From Ignavibacteria bacterium (lineage in GTDB: Bacteria; Bacteroidota; Ignavibacteria; Ignavibacteriales; SURF-24): 64,000 nt of DNA. Both the position numbers and the translations under genes were made by a program. The stretch lies in assembly GCA_025612375.1 (NCBI GenBank), contig JAAXKN010000018.1, forward strand, positions 18,980-82,979, in the 5' to 3' direction. Positions 1 to 12,000 of the stretch are shown here, piece after piece. The notes beneath the pieces are model-generated. The model did no database searches, had not been told where the DNA came from, and saw nothing but the letters and a program-made list of their open reading frames with translations. The stretch's first letter is position 1, and the number at the start of each line of letters is the position of its first letter.

Positions 1-307
1 TCAAAGTCTTTTCCCCCTTTAAGAAAGGTTTACCGTACTCGTTAAAAAGAAGGTTTACCCTTTCAGGAGAGGTATTTAAGTAGCGGGCAATAAGAACTCT
101 AAGCACCCCGCGGGAGATTATAAAGTTCTCGCGGTCCTTTGCGAAATAGTACCCGCATGCCCTTTTAATTTCCTGATCTGTAAGGACATTCTGAAGTCCC
201 GAAGGCAAGGCAGAACCGGCAAAGACATGCCATACATGGATCTCATTTTCCTTTAAGAGACATTTATTTCTGCCTGAGAGGAGGTCATGTCCGGGCATAG
301 TTCTCAT
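1..307 (-). CDS. 4'-phosphopantetheinyl transferase (Sfp type), N-terminal part, cut by window edge
   Basis: About 102 residues are visible and the gene runs off the window at base 1. Sfp-type transferases move phosphopantetheine from CoA to the serine of carrier domains, which every NRPS needs. The visible part matches the N-terminal half of the family: an EIHVWHV segment, then YYFAKDRENFI, RGVLRVLIARYL and, near the edge, NEYGKPFL. The Mg/CoA-binding second half is outside the window. I chose the ATG at 307 because AAAGGA lies just upstream. An in-frame ATG at 337 (after a stop) and one at 298 are alternatives. It is the last visible gene on the NRPS strand, about 106 bp after the MbtH gene, so it is probably the cluster's own activating enzyme. 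Confidence 0.85.
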   Translation of the reverse strand, partial: MRTMPGHDLLSGRNKCLLKENEIHVWHVFAGSALPSGLQNVLTDQEIKRACGYYFAKDRENFIISRGVLRVLIARYLNTSPERVNLLFNEYGKPFLKGEKTL

Positions 308-413
308 AATTCCTTTCGTAGGAGCACAATTTTGCATCCTCTGCTAAAGCCTTCCATAAAGCGGCGCAACCCAAACGGGACACGCCGCCAAATGATAGGC
401 GTTACATTTGATT

Positions 414-650
414 TCAGTTGTCAGCTGTTTTTTTAGACTGCGCCTCTTCCATTTTTTTCCTCAGGCTTAAGGGGCGCATATCTGTCCATACTTCCTTGAT
501 ATAGGACAGGCATTCAGGCTTCGGGCCCACCTTGCCCACGTCTTTCCAGCCGAGTGGATTTTCCCTGTCAGCCGGCCATATTGAATACTGTTCCTCATGG
601 TTTACGACCACCTTATAAACAGTGGTATCTTCCTTCTCGTCCTCTCTCAT
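414..650 (-). CDS. MbtH-like protein, adenylation-domain chaperone
   Basis: A 78-residue protein with the full MbtH-family signature: [10 protein letters not shown] near residues 17-26, NPLGW, a G-x-x-G-x-K stretch, CLSYIKEVW and the closing DMRPLSLR block with its conserved tryptophans. MbtH proteins bind the N-terminal subdomain of NRPS adenylation domains and are often needed for their solubility or activity. The length is typical. The start is set by GAGGG five bases upstream of the ATG. It lies between the MFS exporter and the phosphopantetheinyl transferase on the same strand, so it very probably serves the adenylation domains encoded upstream. Its charged C-terminal tail after the core is normal for the family. 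Confidence 0.95.
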   Translation of the reverse strand: MREDEKEDTTVYKVVVNHEEQYSIWPADRENPLGWKDVGKVGPKPECLSYIKEVWTDMRPLSLRKKMEEAQSKKTADN

Positions 651-675
651 ATTGCCCTCACTATTTTTTGTGAAT

Positions 676-707
676 AATAATTAAATAAGTGTTAAGTGTT
701 AATTATT
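676..707. other. AT-rich inverted repeat between exporter and mbtH-like gene
   Basis: Nine-base arms AATAATTAA (676-684) and TTAATTATT (699-707) are separated by 14 bases in the 70-bp gap downstream of the MFS gene. The arms are pure AT, so a strong terminator is unlikely. It may be a processing site or have no function. Confidence 0.3.
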
Positions 708-720
708 GAAAATAAGGATT

Positions 721-2016
721 CTATTTAACTGTGCTTTCTATTTCACTCCCAATTTTAATTTCATCCGGCTCATTGTCGTTGGCAAGGAAGTTCCGGATAT
801 CGCGGCTGAACAAAGACGTAAGGGCCATTAGGAACATTATTATTCCGCAGCTGACATAAATGAGCTGGATGTTCTTGCCAGTATAGTCAAAAATAAAGCC
901 CGAAAGGCCCATGCTAAGCGGGATCATAGCCCCGCCAAGAGAGGAAATGAATCCGAAAACTCTTCCCCTTAAAGAGCTAGGAGAGGTCAGCTGCAGAGCC
1001 GTAATCATGTACACCCCCACAAACCCGTTCAGTGTTCCTGCGATAACTGCCAGCACGAGGGCCGTGGAAGTTGAACTTATGAGTCCCAGAAATCCAAAGC
1101 CCGAGGATTCTACCAGAAAGAAAGAAAGGACGGTAAAGGACCTGAGTTTTCCTTTGAGTTTAATCAAGCCGGCAAGTATATAGCCGAACATGGATCCGAC
1201 GCCGTACATTGCAAGCAGGAAGCCGTACCAGTCGGAAGTAGCCTTCAGGAAGTCCTCCACATAAAATGGGAGCAGTACTATTACAGGCACCGTCATAAAG
1301 TTGATAAAAGTAAACAGCAATACCATTTTTTTCAGGCCGCGGTTATTCCACACGTATCTGAAGCCTTCAATTACGTCGCTCTTAAAGTGTGCCAACTGGT
1401 CTTTCCAGTTCTTCCCTTTTTCAGGAATTTTCTGTGGTATCTCAATAAATATTTCGCAAACAGCAGCGAATAGGAAAGAAACCGCGTTAAACAAGATCAG
1501 CAATGGGGCTCCCAGCATTCTGAAGAGGACCCCGCCTATACCCTGCCCCAGGAAAGTCATAACCTGTTCTGAAGCCTGGTCGAGTGAATTGGCCCCTGTA
1601 ATCTTATCCCTTGGTACAAGGTCCGGAACCGCGGCGCTGATAGCAGGCTGGAAGAAAGAATTAATAATGGATATAAGAAGAGAAATTGCAAAGAATGAGG
1701 CCAGCACCAGGTCCGACTGATCGGGTTTGAAATAAAGCACAGCGGCTAAGATAAGGACGCCGATGCCGTTTAAGGCATCGCAGAATATGAGGATTTTCCT
1801 GCGGGAATACCTGTCCGCAACGGCCCCGCCCACTGAAGAAAGCAGTATAGCCGGGATACTGGAGACCATCCCGATGAGGCCGATCAGGCTGGCGGAATCT
1901 GTCAAATGCTTAATCCAAAATATTGCAGCGATATTGAACACCTGATTGCCCAGGAGGCTTATCGATTGACCCTGCATGAGCAATATAAAATTCTTATTTA
2001 ATAATTTTTTCGGCAT
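721..2016 (-). CDS. MFS transporter, probable lipopeptide exporter (EntS/MFS_3-like)
   Basis: A 431-residue integral membrane protein with about 12 hydrophobic segments and the MFS loop 2-3 motif GGAVADRYSRRK at residues 63-74. The overall pattern resembles the MFS_3/EntS-type exporters that often accompany siderophore and NRPS loci. The start is supported by AAGGAG nine bases upstream. It begins 37 bp after the terminal synthetase gene and precedes the MbtH gene, so it is probably cotranscribed with the assembly line. Its likely job is moving the finished peptide across the inner membrane or giving self-protection. That role rests on position; substrate cannot be read from sequence. No ABC exporter is present in the cluster. 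Confidence 0.85.
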   Translation of the reverse strand: MPKKLLNKNFILLMQGQSISLLGNQVFNIAAIFWIKHLTDSASLIGLIGMVSSIPAILLSSVGGAVADRYSRRKILIFCDALNGIGVLILAAVLYFKPDQSDLVLASFFAISLLISIINSFFQPAISAAVPDLVPRDKITGANSLDQASEQVMTFLGQGIGGVLFRMLGAPLLILFNAVSFLFAAVCEIFIEIPQKIPEKGKNWKDQLAHFKSDVIEGFRYVWNNRGLKKMVLLFTFINFMTVPVIVLLPFYVEDFLKATSDWYGFLLAMYGVGSMFGYILAGLIKLKGKLRSFTVLSFFLVESSGFGFLGLISSTSTALVLAVIAGTLNGFVGVYMITALQLTSPSSLRGRVFGFISSLGGAMIPLSMGLSGFIFDYTGKNIQLIYVSCGIIMFLMALTSLFSRDIRNFLANDNEPDEIKIGSEIESTVK

Positions 2017-2053
2017 TACTTTTTACTCCTTGTACTTTCATCTGATTGAACAT

Positions 2054-5000
2054 TCAGGGCATCGGTTCACTCAGGCGTTCATAGTCCCGGTTTTCCCTGA
2101 GGTTTCTGATTAAAGAATTAAGTTTACCAGCCAGCGTTCTGACCTCCGGGGGCTGCATCATGCTGATATGGCTGCCCGGGACGTCAATAACATTAACGGG
2201 TTTGGAGGAATACTTTCCCCAGCCCATATCGGGCGCCAGTGAGGGATCGGCTCTGCTTTCCTCCGAGCGGAAAAAGGTGATCTGGCCGGGATATGTTTTT
2301 ATCTTATAGCTGCGCCACGCCAGCTGATTAGTTTTAAGAATTTGTATATAAAAAGAGAATTCAGGCAGCCTTATGAAAAAAGGTATTATGCCATTTTTTT
2401 TAGCCAGCTTAAATACGTATGCAAAACGCTCCTGCTCGTCCATTTGTCTTAAAAAGTCAGGATCCACCTGGAAATGTTTTTGGAACATAACGGCCAGCTG
2501 TTCCGCGCTGTCTCCGGGCTCTTCATAAGGGATAGTTGGACCGCAGTCAAGCAAAGCCAGCATGTTTACCTGAGCCCCGAGCGCCATGAGCTGGCAGGCG
2601 ACTTCAAAGGCCGGGATTACGCCAAAGGACCAGCCCCCGATGTAATAAGGGCCGCGCGGCTGCCTCTGAAGAATATCTCCGACGTATCTGGAAGCCATAA
2701 CTTCAATTGAATCATCAAGTTTGTTCTTACCGTCTATGCCGATGGCCTGTATGCCAAAGAAAGGGATCTCAGTATCTATTTGTTTTGCCAGGTCAGAGTA
2801 CCAGTGGACGCTTCCTCCTGAAGGATGCACAAAGAAAAGGGGTTCCATGGAGCCGTTTTTTTTCATATCGATGATAAGAGATTGCTTCCTCTCGTCATCA
2901 AGCCTCAGGAAAGGAGCCAGGCTCTCAATTGCCGGGTTCTGATAGATGGTAACAAGAGGGATAGTTCTATGGAGTCTTTCCTGTATGAGATCCATCAGTC
3001 TTATTGCCAGTAGTGAATGCCCACCCAGCTCAAAGAAGCTGTCCTTTATTCCTACCGGATGAACGTCCAGGATTTCCTCATAAAGCCTGACGAGGCTGCA
3101 CTCCCAGGTATCATTTGGAGCAACATAGGTCAGTTTTTTATCTGTCAGTTCACCCTCAGGCTCAGGGAGTGCCTTCTGGTCAATTTTCCCGCTACCGTTA
3201 AGAGGGAATTCCTTAAGAAAAGTAAACCTGGAGGGCGTCATATAGTCTGGCAGAACAAGAGAGCAGGATTTTTTTAATTCCGGGATGTCAAGTTCCGCCT
3301 CTTCATCCGGGATAATATATGCTACAATTTTCCTATCCTGAGAATTATTTCCTCTGGCCAGGACAACCGCGTCACACACCCCGGGGAAGCTGCGTATTAC
3401 AGATTCAATCTCACCCAATTCAACCCTGAAGCCCCTGATTTTCACCTGCTGGTCAATTCTGTCTATGTACTCAATGTTCCCTTCAGGCAGCAGTCTTACA
3501 AGGTCGCCGGTCCTATAAATCCGCTCGCCCGGGCAACAGGCATACGGATTTGGAATAAATTTTTCAGCCGTAAGGCCCGGCATATTCAGATAACCGCGCG
3601 CCAGGCCGGGACCTCCGATATATAATTCTCCGACGCAGCCCGCAGGCACGAGCCGGTATTCATCATCAAGAATAAAGAGCTTTGTATTTATTAAAGCGCT
3701 GCCTATTGGAACCGACGGGTGATAGTTTTTGGAGCCGTCAATGCTGTACATTGTTACGCCGACTGAAGTTTCTGTAGGGCCGTAAGCATTGAAGAATTTT
3801 CTTCCGGAGGAAAATCTTTGTGCCATGTCATTAGTTAATATTTCCCCTGCCGAAATTATGGTTCTCAGCCCGGGAATCTTGTTCTCATCCAGTAAAGACA
3901 GGATTGAAGGAGTAGCGACCATATAGGTAATTGAATTTTCGCGAATGAACTCCTCGGTTTTTCTGTTATCGAGCAAAGTCTCCCTTTCAGGTATGTATAA
4001 AGCGGCGCCTGAGGTGAGGACCGGGAAGATATCTGCAACCGAGCCGTCAAAGCTAAGAGAGAAGAACTGCAATCCCCTTTCATTAGAATTCATGCCGGGA
4101 GGGATTGAAAAACCTTTAACGAAGTTGCTGGCGCCGGAATGGCTAATGAGCACTCCCTTTGGTTTGCCGGTGGAGCCGGAAGTATAAATAACGTAGGCAA
4201 GGTTGTCAGGAGTACAAGTCTCATTGGGATTATGGCTGCTTTCGCGGGCAATTGTCCCCCATTCCTGATCGATAAGAATCAGCTTCTGATGGTTCTTAAG
4301 AAGTTTTTCCCCGTTGTCACTTTGGGTAACAATAACATTAAGCCCGGCATCCTTAATAATAAATTCTATTCTTTCAGATGGTGAGTTAGGATCAAAAGGA
4401 ACATAGGCGGCTCCTGCTTTCATAACCGCAAGAATTGCAATTATCATTTCTTCTGAGCGGCTGGCAAGCACCCCGACCAGGGAGTCTCTTTTAACACCAA
4501 GGCTTATCAGGTAATGAGCCAGCTTATTAGCTTTTTTATTAAGTTCCGAGTAGGAAAGTTTTTTCCCGTTGAACACGATGGCGGTGTTGGAAGGAGTTTT
4601 TTCAGCCTGGAGTTCAAAGAGTCTGTGGAGGCAATGTGTTTCATCTCCGGCAGGATTCAGAGAATATCTCAGGATTTCCTGTTTTTCCCTTTCGCAAAGG
4701 ATTTCCACATCTGAAAGCCTGCCATCTGAAAATTTAACAAAAGAGCCGATTATGGTTTTAAGGTTCTCCAGCATATTCCGGGCAATAGCAGGTTTAATGC
4801 TTTCTTCGTCAGCAATCAGGCGGAACTCCAGAGTATTGCTCAAAAGAGCAACAAGGACAAGGGGGAAATTTGTTTTTTCCGCCGCCAGAACGTTACTGAT
4901 CCGGATCCCTTTTACTTCGGCATTTTTAAGTGCATCCACGGGGAAATTTTCAAAAACCAGCAGTGTATCAAACAGGGGCAGAGAATTCGGGATACCGGTA

Positions 5001-6016
5001 TACTTCTGGATTTGGCTTAAGGGAGTGTATTCATACTGTCTCATTTCCAGCTGGTGAATCTGCAGTTCACTTAACCACCCGGCAATCTTCTTTTCCGGGA
5101 GGATACCGGTTCTTACCGGCAGAGTATTTATTAATAAACCGATAATTGTTTCTGCACCCGGTAAATCCACGGGCCTGCCTGAAACAGCGGCACCAAAGAC
5201 AACGTCCTTCTGCCGGGTATATATACTCAGCAGAATTGCCCAGGCACCCTGGACAATAGTATTCATGGTCAGATGGTTTGCAGATGCAAATTCCTGAAGA
5301 TGATTCATTAACTCTTCCGGCAGGCTGTCTTTTATGTCCAGGAAGACGTTTTCATTTTTGTTTTCGTTATGATTATTTGAGATAAGTGAAGGGGCTTCCA
5401 GGTCTTTAAGTGCATTACGCCAGAAATTTTCGGCTTCATTAAGGTTTTGTTTTTTCAGCCAGACAATATAGTCCCTGTAAGTTGTAACGGGTTTATATGA
5501 ATACTGCCTGCCATTTGAGAGTGCCTCGTATATAAGCATCACCTCGCGGAAGAGCAAAGGCATTGACCACCCGTCCAAGAGTATGTGGTGGTAAGTCCAG
5601 ATAAAATAATAAGAGTCCTTTCCAGCACGGGCAAGAGTAAACCTGAGTAACGGGGCTCTGGAAAGGTCAAAGCCTTTCATCTGCTCAGCGAGGCAGTAAT
5701 TTTGAAATTCAATTTCCCTTTTATTGTCAGTCAAAGGCTCCCAGTCAACAATTTCAAAAGGGACTTCAACTTTTCTAAAAACAATCTGCAGGGGTTCCTT
5801 CAAGCCTTTACTCAGGAATGAGGTTCTGAGAACGGCATGTTCATCCATGAGATGCTGCCAGGCCAGGCGGAAGGCCGGGACGTCAAGATTGCCCGTAATG
5901 AGGCAGCTCAGCTGTTCGACATACATTCCCGACTCAGGGGTAAGGAGGCTATGGAACATCATTCCCTGCTGCATTGGTGAAAGCGGATAGATATCTTCAA
6001 CTTCTTTGTTATTCAT
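2054..6016 (-). CDS. NRPS termination protein, C-A-T-TE (module 12)
   Basis: A 1320-residue single-module synthetase with thioesterase. Domains: C about 5-445 (HHILLDGW at 143-150; the N-terminus YPLSPMQQGMMFHS is typical of DCL domains that accept a D-aminoacyl donor), A about 455-950, T about 965-1040 (Ser1001 in GGHS) and type I TE about 1060-1300 (GWSFG with Ser1130, likely Asp1157 and His1283). Aligning to GrsA by eye, I read the pocket as D G A V I A A V G, which I cannot assign to a substrate. The DCL type fits the upstream protein, which ends in an E domain. The TE should release the 12-residue peptide by hydrolysis or cyclisation, and the sequence does not say which. The ATG lies 3 bp after the preceding stop, with AAGGA upstream. 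Confidence 0.95.
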   Translation of the reverse strand: MNNKEVEDIYPLSPMQQGMMFHSLLTPESGMYVEQLSCLITGNLDVPAFRLAWQHLMDEHAVLRTSFLSKGLKEPLQIVFRKVEVPFEIVDWEPLTDNKREIEFQNYCLAEQMKGFDLSRAPLLRFTLARAGKDSYYFIWTYHHILLDGWSMPLLFREVMLIYEALSNGRQYSYKPVTTYRDYIVWLKKQNLNEAENFWRNALKDLEAPSLISNNHNENKNENVFLDIKDSLPEELMNHLQEFASANHLTMNTIVQGAWAILLSIYTRQKDVVFGAAVSGRPVDLPGAETIIGLLINTLPVRTGILPEKKIAGWLSELQIHQLEMRQYEYTPLSQIQKYTGIPNSLPLFDTLLVFENFPVDALKNAEVKGIRISNVLAAEKTNFPLVLVALLSNTLEFRLIADEESIKPAIARNMLENLKTIIGSFVKFSDGRLSDVEILCEREKQEILRYSLNPAGDETHCLHRLFELQAEKTPSNTAIVFNGKKLSYSELNKKANKLAHYLISLGVKRDSLVGVLASRSEEMIIAILAVMKAGAAYVPFDPNSPSERIEFIIKDAGLNVIVTQSDNGEKLLKNHQKLILIDQEWGTIARESSHNPNETCTPDNLAYVIYTSGSTGKPKGVLISHSGASNFVKGFSIPPGMNSNERGLQFFSLSFDGSVADIFPVLTSGAALYIPERETLLDNRKTEEFIRENSITYMVATPSILSLLDENKIPGLRTIISAGEILTNDMAQRFSSGRKFFNAYGPTETSVGVTMYSIDGSKNYHPSVPIGSALINTKLFILDDEYRLVPAGCVGELYIGGPGLARGYLNMPGLTAEKFIPNPYACCPGERIYRTGDLVRLLPEGNIEYIDRIDQQVKIRGFRVELGEIESVIRSFPGVCDAVVLARGNNSQDRKIVAYIIPDEEAELDIPELKKSCSLVLPDYMTPSRFTFLKEFPLNGSGKIDQKALPEPEGELTDKKLTYVAPNDTWECSLVRLYEEILDVHPVGIKDSFFELGGHSLLAIRLMDLIQERLHRTIPLVTIYQNPAIESLAPFLRLDDERKQSLIIDMKKNGSMEPLFFVHPSGGSVHWYSDLAKQIDTEIPFFGIQAIGIDGKNKLDDSIEVMASRYVGDILQRQPRGPYYIGGWSFGVIPAFEVACQLMALGAQVNMLALLDCGPTIPYEEPGDSAEQLAVMFQKHFQVDPDFLRQMDEQERFAYVFKLAKKNGIIPFFIRLPEFSFYIQILKTNQLAWRSYKIKTYPGQITFFRSEESRADPSLAPDMGWGKYSSKPVNVIDVPGSHISMMQPPEVRTLAGKLNSLIRNLRENRDYERLSEPMP

Positions 6017-6019
6017 ATT

Positions 6020-9000
6020 CTATTCCTTCATGCGGTTTATCACCGAGAGTATATCATCGACTTCCTGAGTGTTCCAGCCTAAATCAGAATAATCTTTGGC
6101 TCTGAGATCTATCTTCTGTGATCTCACCAGATTTACTATTGCCCTAATCTCTTCCAGATAAGCGTTTGCAAGAAGAAGCATTGTATTTTCCTTATATATT
6201 TTACTGTTGTAGGTCCATTCCAGGTTAAGCCTGCCGTTTACCACAGCAGCAGTAATTTCAATAAGGTAGGAGCGTTTATTATGCGGGCTTCTTTCTTCTC
6301 CCTTAGTGGGCTGCGCCGGGAGGATTGAAGACTCGGCAGAAGTCCTGTCATCAAATTGCCCCAGGTAGTTAAAGGCAATTTCAGGCTTTGGGAGCCTCTG
6401 CATCTCTGAAATGAGAGATTTATCCTTTGAGAGGTATTTAAGCATTCCGAAGCCGATGCCGTTATTCGGGATGGCATTCATCTGCTCTTTCACCTTTTCA
6501 ACTGACTCCTTCAGGCTCTCAGAATTCCCGAGCTCAAGGTAGACAGGATAGATACTGGTAAACCATCCTATAGTGCGGGAGACATCCAGGTCCGGGAACA
6601 AATCCACCCTTCCGTGGCTTTCAAGTTCAATTAAGAGGCCGGTTTTTCCCGTTTTACTATTGAATGCCCTTACGAGGGCTGTCAGCAATGGGTGCATAAT
6701 TTCCGCATTCAGCACTTTAGGCAATTCCTTAAGCAAAGTTCCTGTATCCTCTGCTTCAAGGGAGTTGCGGAGGGTTCCGGCTGTTTGTTCAAGGTTCCCG
6801 TCATTGGACTTATAGTCGGCTGGAATTGCAGACGCCTCAGAATTCTTCAGTTTTTGCCAGAAATCGAATTCTGCAGCAACTTCAGGCGTTTGTGCATACT
6901 CATTTAGTCTCTTTGACCAATCCATAAAGGAACTGGTCTTAAGGGGCAGTCTGATCTTTTTTAGCTGAGAGGCCTCTGTGTACGCAGTCTGGAAGTCATC
7001 CAGCAATATTCTCCATGAAACGGCGTCAATTAAAAGGTGGTGTACGGCAATGAATAAATAATTCTTCCTGTTTTTCCCCGTGTCAAAGTACGCCATTTTC
7101 AAAGGTTCACTGCTGATATCGAGGCTTGCCTGAAATTCAGACGAGAGTTTTTCAATCTGGCGGGGCAGCTCTTCCTCAGGCTGAGCCGAAAGATCCACTC
7201 TTATAAGAGGTGCAATTTTGTCAATTCCCCTGTTAAACTGCTCCCACGTTTCTTCATTTTTATTAAAACATATTCTTAAAGCGTCGTGGTGAATTAAAAT
7301 TTCTTTCAGCACCGTTTCCAGCAGAGTGATGTCCAGAGTATGTTCCACTTCAAAGAGCAATGACTGGTTATAATGATGGATATTATACAGCGACTGTTCA
7401 AAGAACCAGTGCTGCACCGGAGAAAGCGGGATCTGGCCCGATACAATTCCCTGCGGGGCTTTTATGACGCGGCCGCCATTTGCAGCAAGGGCAAGGCTTT
7501 TAACAGTAGGGTTCTGGAAAATGTCCCTTGGTGTCAGGCGGAAGCCCGCCTGGTTAGCCCTTGAGACGAGCTGGATTGAGATAATTGAATCCCCGCCAAG
7601 CTCAAAAAAGTTGTCTGTTATACCGACCTTGTCGACATTCAGTACGCTCTGCCAGATACCTGCCATAAGGAGTTCGGCTTCTGTTACGGGAGCAATATAG
7701 CCTTCAGTTATTTCTGCACGTTCAAGCCTGGGTTCAGGAAGTTTTTTCCTGTCAATTTTCCCGTTTACGGTAAGCGGGAACTGTTCAATGAACATAAATA
7801 CTGAAGGCACCATATAAGAAGGGACTTTTTTCTCAAGGTATTCCCTAATTTCTTTTGTTTCGGGGATGTGTTCATTTCGCGGGATGCAGTAGGCTACAAG
7901 TTTTTCTTCAGTAGTATGTTTTAAGACAAGTGCCTCTTTTACCGCTGAATGCTGCATTAAGGCAGCCTCAATTTCACCGGGCTCAATTCTGTATCCGTGC
8001 AGTTTCAGCTGTTCGTCAAGTCTGCCGAGGAATTCAATGCTGCCGTTTCTTAAGAGCTTTACCTTGTCACCTGTCTTATAGAGCCTCATGCCCGGTGCAG
8101 AGGAAAAGGGATCGGGTATGAACTTTTCTGCCGTAAGGTCAGGTCTTTCCAGGTAGCCTCTGGAAAGTCCAAGTCCGCCGATATATAGTTCTGCCGGAGT
8201 ATTCACCGGGGCAATATTCATGTTTTCATCCAGGAGGCATACATAAACGCCCGGTATTACCCTGCCGATGGGGACAGAGCCTTCGGTCTTTAGTCCAGAA
8301 GCTTCATAGACGATGCAGCCGACTGCAGCCTCAGTAGGCCCATACTCGTTATAGATCAGAGTTTCAGGGTATTTATCCTGGTAGTAAGATATTTGTTTTC
8401 GGGTAAGGTTCTCCCCTCCCACTACAAAAGCCTTTAGGCGTAAAGAGGCATTTCCGTCATTATTGGCTTCTGCATTTTTCAGCTGTTCCTGAAGAACGTC
8501 CATATGTGCAGGTGTAAGCTTAAGTGTACCAACTGTTCCACTTTCAAAGAGCTCCTGCCCCAGGCGGTAGATATCCGTGCCGTCAGGGATTATTTTAACC
8601 GGGCTGCCTGAAAGAAGCGCAGGATATATGGAGGTAACAGCAGCGTCAAAAGATATGCTCAGGTGGAATACCGATCCGGTTTCTTCATTAAGAGGATATG
8701 TGGAAATGCACCAGGAGAGGTAATTCATAAGGTTCCTGTGTGTAATCATGGTACCCTTGGGCCTGCCCGTTGAACCAGAGGTATAGATTATGTATGCCAG
8801 GTTGTCTTCAAGAGGCCTGTTGAGCGCCGGGTTCAAGGCGCTTTCTTTTTCAATTTCATCCCACAGGGTGTCTATAAGTATGGTTTCTACTACATCGCCG
8901 CTGAACTTTGAAGCCAGTTCTTTTTCTGTTATAAGGAGTTTTAATTTTGAATCCTGTACTATATAGTCCAGTCTTTCCAAGGGATAATTCATATCGAGGG

Positions 9001-12000
9001 GGATATAGCATCCGCCGGACTTCAGTACGGCAAGGAGGCTTATAATGAGTTCAGGGGATTTCTTAAGTGCAATACCCACTGCAGTCTCCGGGCCCGCGCC
9101 TTTTTTCATGAGGTAGTGGGCAAGCTTATTGCTTCGGCTGTTCAGTTCGCCATATGTCATTGCGCGCCCCATGAAAATGAGCGCCGGACTATTCATTTTT
9201 AACGATGCAGTTGTTTCAAAGGCTTCATGGACCAACTGGCTGAGGCTGACATTTGCGGAGTGACCTTCAGCTAATTTTTCAGTAACCGCAATTTCCTCCT
9301 CACGGCTTAAAAGAGGTATATCTGAAATTGCCAGATCGTTATTTATCAGCACGCATTCAATTATAGACTTATAGTGCCGGAAGAACATTTCAATTGTCTC
9401 TTTTTCAAAGAGGTCCGTGTTGTATTCAAAAGCCATGGAAATGCTCTCGTCCGACTTTTCAGCGATAAAAAGAGTGAGGTCAAATTCTGAAGTATTTAAT
9501 TTAATTTCATGCGGAATAATTCTTATGCCGGGTGCAAGTTCATAATCTGTTAAAGGCATATTCTGCATTGCAAACATGACCTGGAACAGGGGTGAATGGC
9601 TGAGTGTCCTTTCGGGCTGAAGAGCATCAACGAGCATTTCAAATGGGAGCTCCTGGTATGTAAAGGCCTCGAGGGATGATTCTGTTGTTTCTTTTAAGAG
9701 ATCAAGGAACTTCATATTCCTGCTAATTCTGCATCTTAAGACGAGTGTATTGACAAAAAATCCAATGAGAGCCTCAAGTTCCTCTTTACTCCTATTTGCT
9801 ACGGGTGTGCCGATTACGATGTCCATTTGCCCACTCAGCCTGTAGAGCAGCACCTGGAAGCATGAGAGCATGGTCATAAACAGTGTCACACCACTTTGCC
9901 TGTTGAAGTCTCTTAGGGCTTTTACCAGTTCAGGATTTAGGTCCAGACTTATGTAGTCTCCCCTGTATGTCTGAATTGGGGGTCTCGGGTGGTCAAATGG
10001 GAGTTCAAGTGAAAGCGGGATGCCTGAGAGCTTATCTTTCCAGTATGAAAGCTGACGCTCAAGGTTTTCACCCCTTAAGTACTCCCTCTGCCAGAAGGCA
10101 TAATCTGTGTACTGAATATTAAGCTCAGGAAGAGAGGGTTTAGTGTTTAATAACAGCGCATTATACATAAGTGCAATTTCCCTCAGCATTATGCCCGAAG
10201 ACCACTCATCTGTAATGATGTGGTGGAGTATCACTTTAATAATATAATCTTCTTCTGAAACTTTCAGGAGCGTGGTTCTGAACAACGGAGCCTCGGTAAG
10301 CGGGATATATCTTTGTGCTTCACGAAGAGATATGTTCTCAATTATTTTATCCTGTTCTTCTGAAGGATATATAGACAGGTCTGTAAAGCCGATCATAATT
10401 TTCAGTTCAGGCGATATTACTGCCGAAGGCTTACCGTCTACTGTTAAAAACGAAGTTCTCAGAATTTCATGGCGCCTTACAACTTCGTTCAGGCTTTCTT
10501 CAAGAATATACTTATCCAGTTTTCCCTTTATTCTGTAAGTTTCAGGCATATTATAAAAAGAATTGCCCGGCTCAAGCTGATCCAAGAACCAGAGTCTTTC
10601 CTGGGCAAAGGACAGAGGTATTAAGGCCTCACGCGGGGCAGGAAGAACAGGACGGCTTATGAGACCATTTTTCTTCATTTCTTCTTTTTCTACTATCTGC
10701 CCCATTCGGGCTACAGTAGGATTTTCAAAAATGCTGCGCAAGGGAATTTCAATGTTAAAGGCAGTTCTTATTCTTGAGATCACCTGTGTAGCCAGAAGCG
10801 AGTGGCCCCCGAGCTCAAAAAAGTTATCGTTTATGCCGATCTTAGGGACTTTCAGGACGCCGGACCATATAGAGGCAATCACCCCCTCGGCTACAGATCG
10901 CGGCGCCACGTAATTTGATTCCATTTCCTTCATAATTTCATTTACGTCGGGAGCGGGCAAGGCGCGCCTGTCGACTTTCCCGTTCGGAGTCACGGGCAAT
11001 TTCTCCAATGTGACAAAAGCCGAAGGGATCATGTATTCAGGAAGACGGTCCGCCAGGAAGTGCTTCAGTTCAGGCGCCGGGATAGGATTGCCGTCGCGTG
11101 TTACGATGTATGCAACTATTTTTTTATCCCCCGGAGTGTCCTCTCTTGCAATTACAACAGAGTCCCTGACGCTATCAAATTCCGAGACTGCGGTTTCAAT
11201 TTCTCCAAGTTCAACTCTCAGTCCCCTGAGCTTAATCTGGTTATCCATTCTACCCAGGAACTCGACGTTACCGTCAGGGAGGAATCTTGCCATGTCGCCC
11301 GTTTTATAAAGCCTTTGTCCCGGAATTTTTGAAAACGGATCAGGGATAAACTTCTCCGCAGTTACGTCCGGGCGTTTAAGGTATCCTCTTGCCAGTCCTT
11401 TTCCCCCCACATAAAGCTCCCCTGTAAGTCCCGGTGCCAGGGGCTCAAGATTCCGATCGAGCACATAGAGAGTCATATTTGAAAACGGGCGTCCTATCGG
11501 GACCAGGCGGTCGTTAGGGATGTCGAGGTTTGTGCTTTCAAAATAGGAGCTGTCAATTGTAGCTTCTGTAAGGCCGAAGGAATTAATGAGCCGGGTATTT
11601 TCCCCGCAGTATTTTAGGAATTTCCTGTATTCACCCGCGTACCAGACGTCGGAGCCTGCAATCAAGAGGTGAAAGAAGTTCAGGTTATTGCCGCTAGTAT
11701 CCAGGTACTGGATTAAATTCCTGAGGACCGCAGGGACGAATTCCGCAATGTTTACTCCCTCCTGCCTCATAAGGTTATAGAGTTTTTCGCCTTCGAGGAG
11801 TATTTCCCTGGGGGCAATTACAAGTTTTCCGCCCGAGCACAGGGCGCGTGTCCAGTCCCCTGCAAAGACGTCAAAAGAAAAGCTGGCCATCTGGAGGTGG
11901 GAGCGGGCGCGTGTAGTAAGTTCATAAGCCATTTCCCAGGACTGATATGCATTAATGAGACTTGCGTGCTGAATCATAGTCCCCTTGGGCCTGCCGGTAG

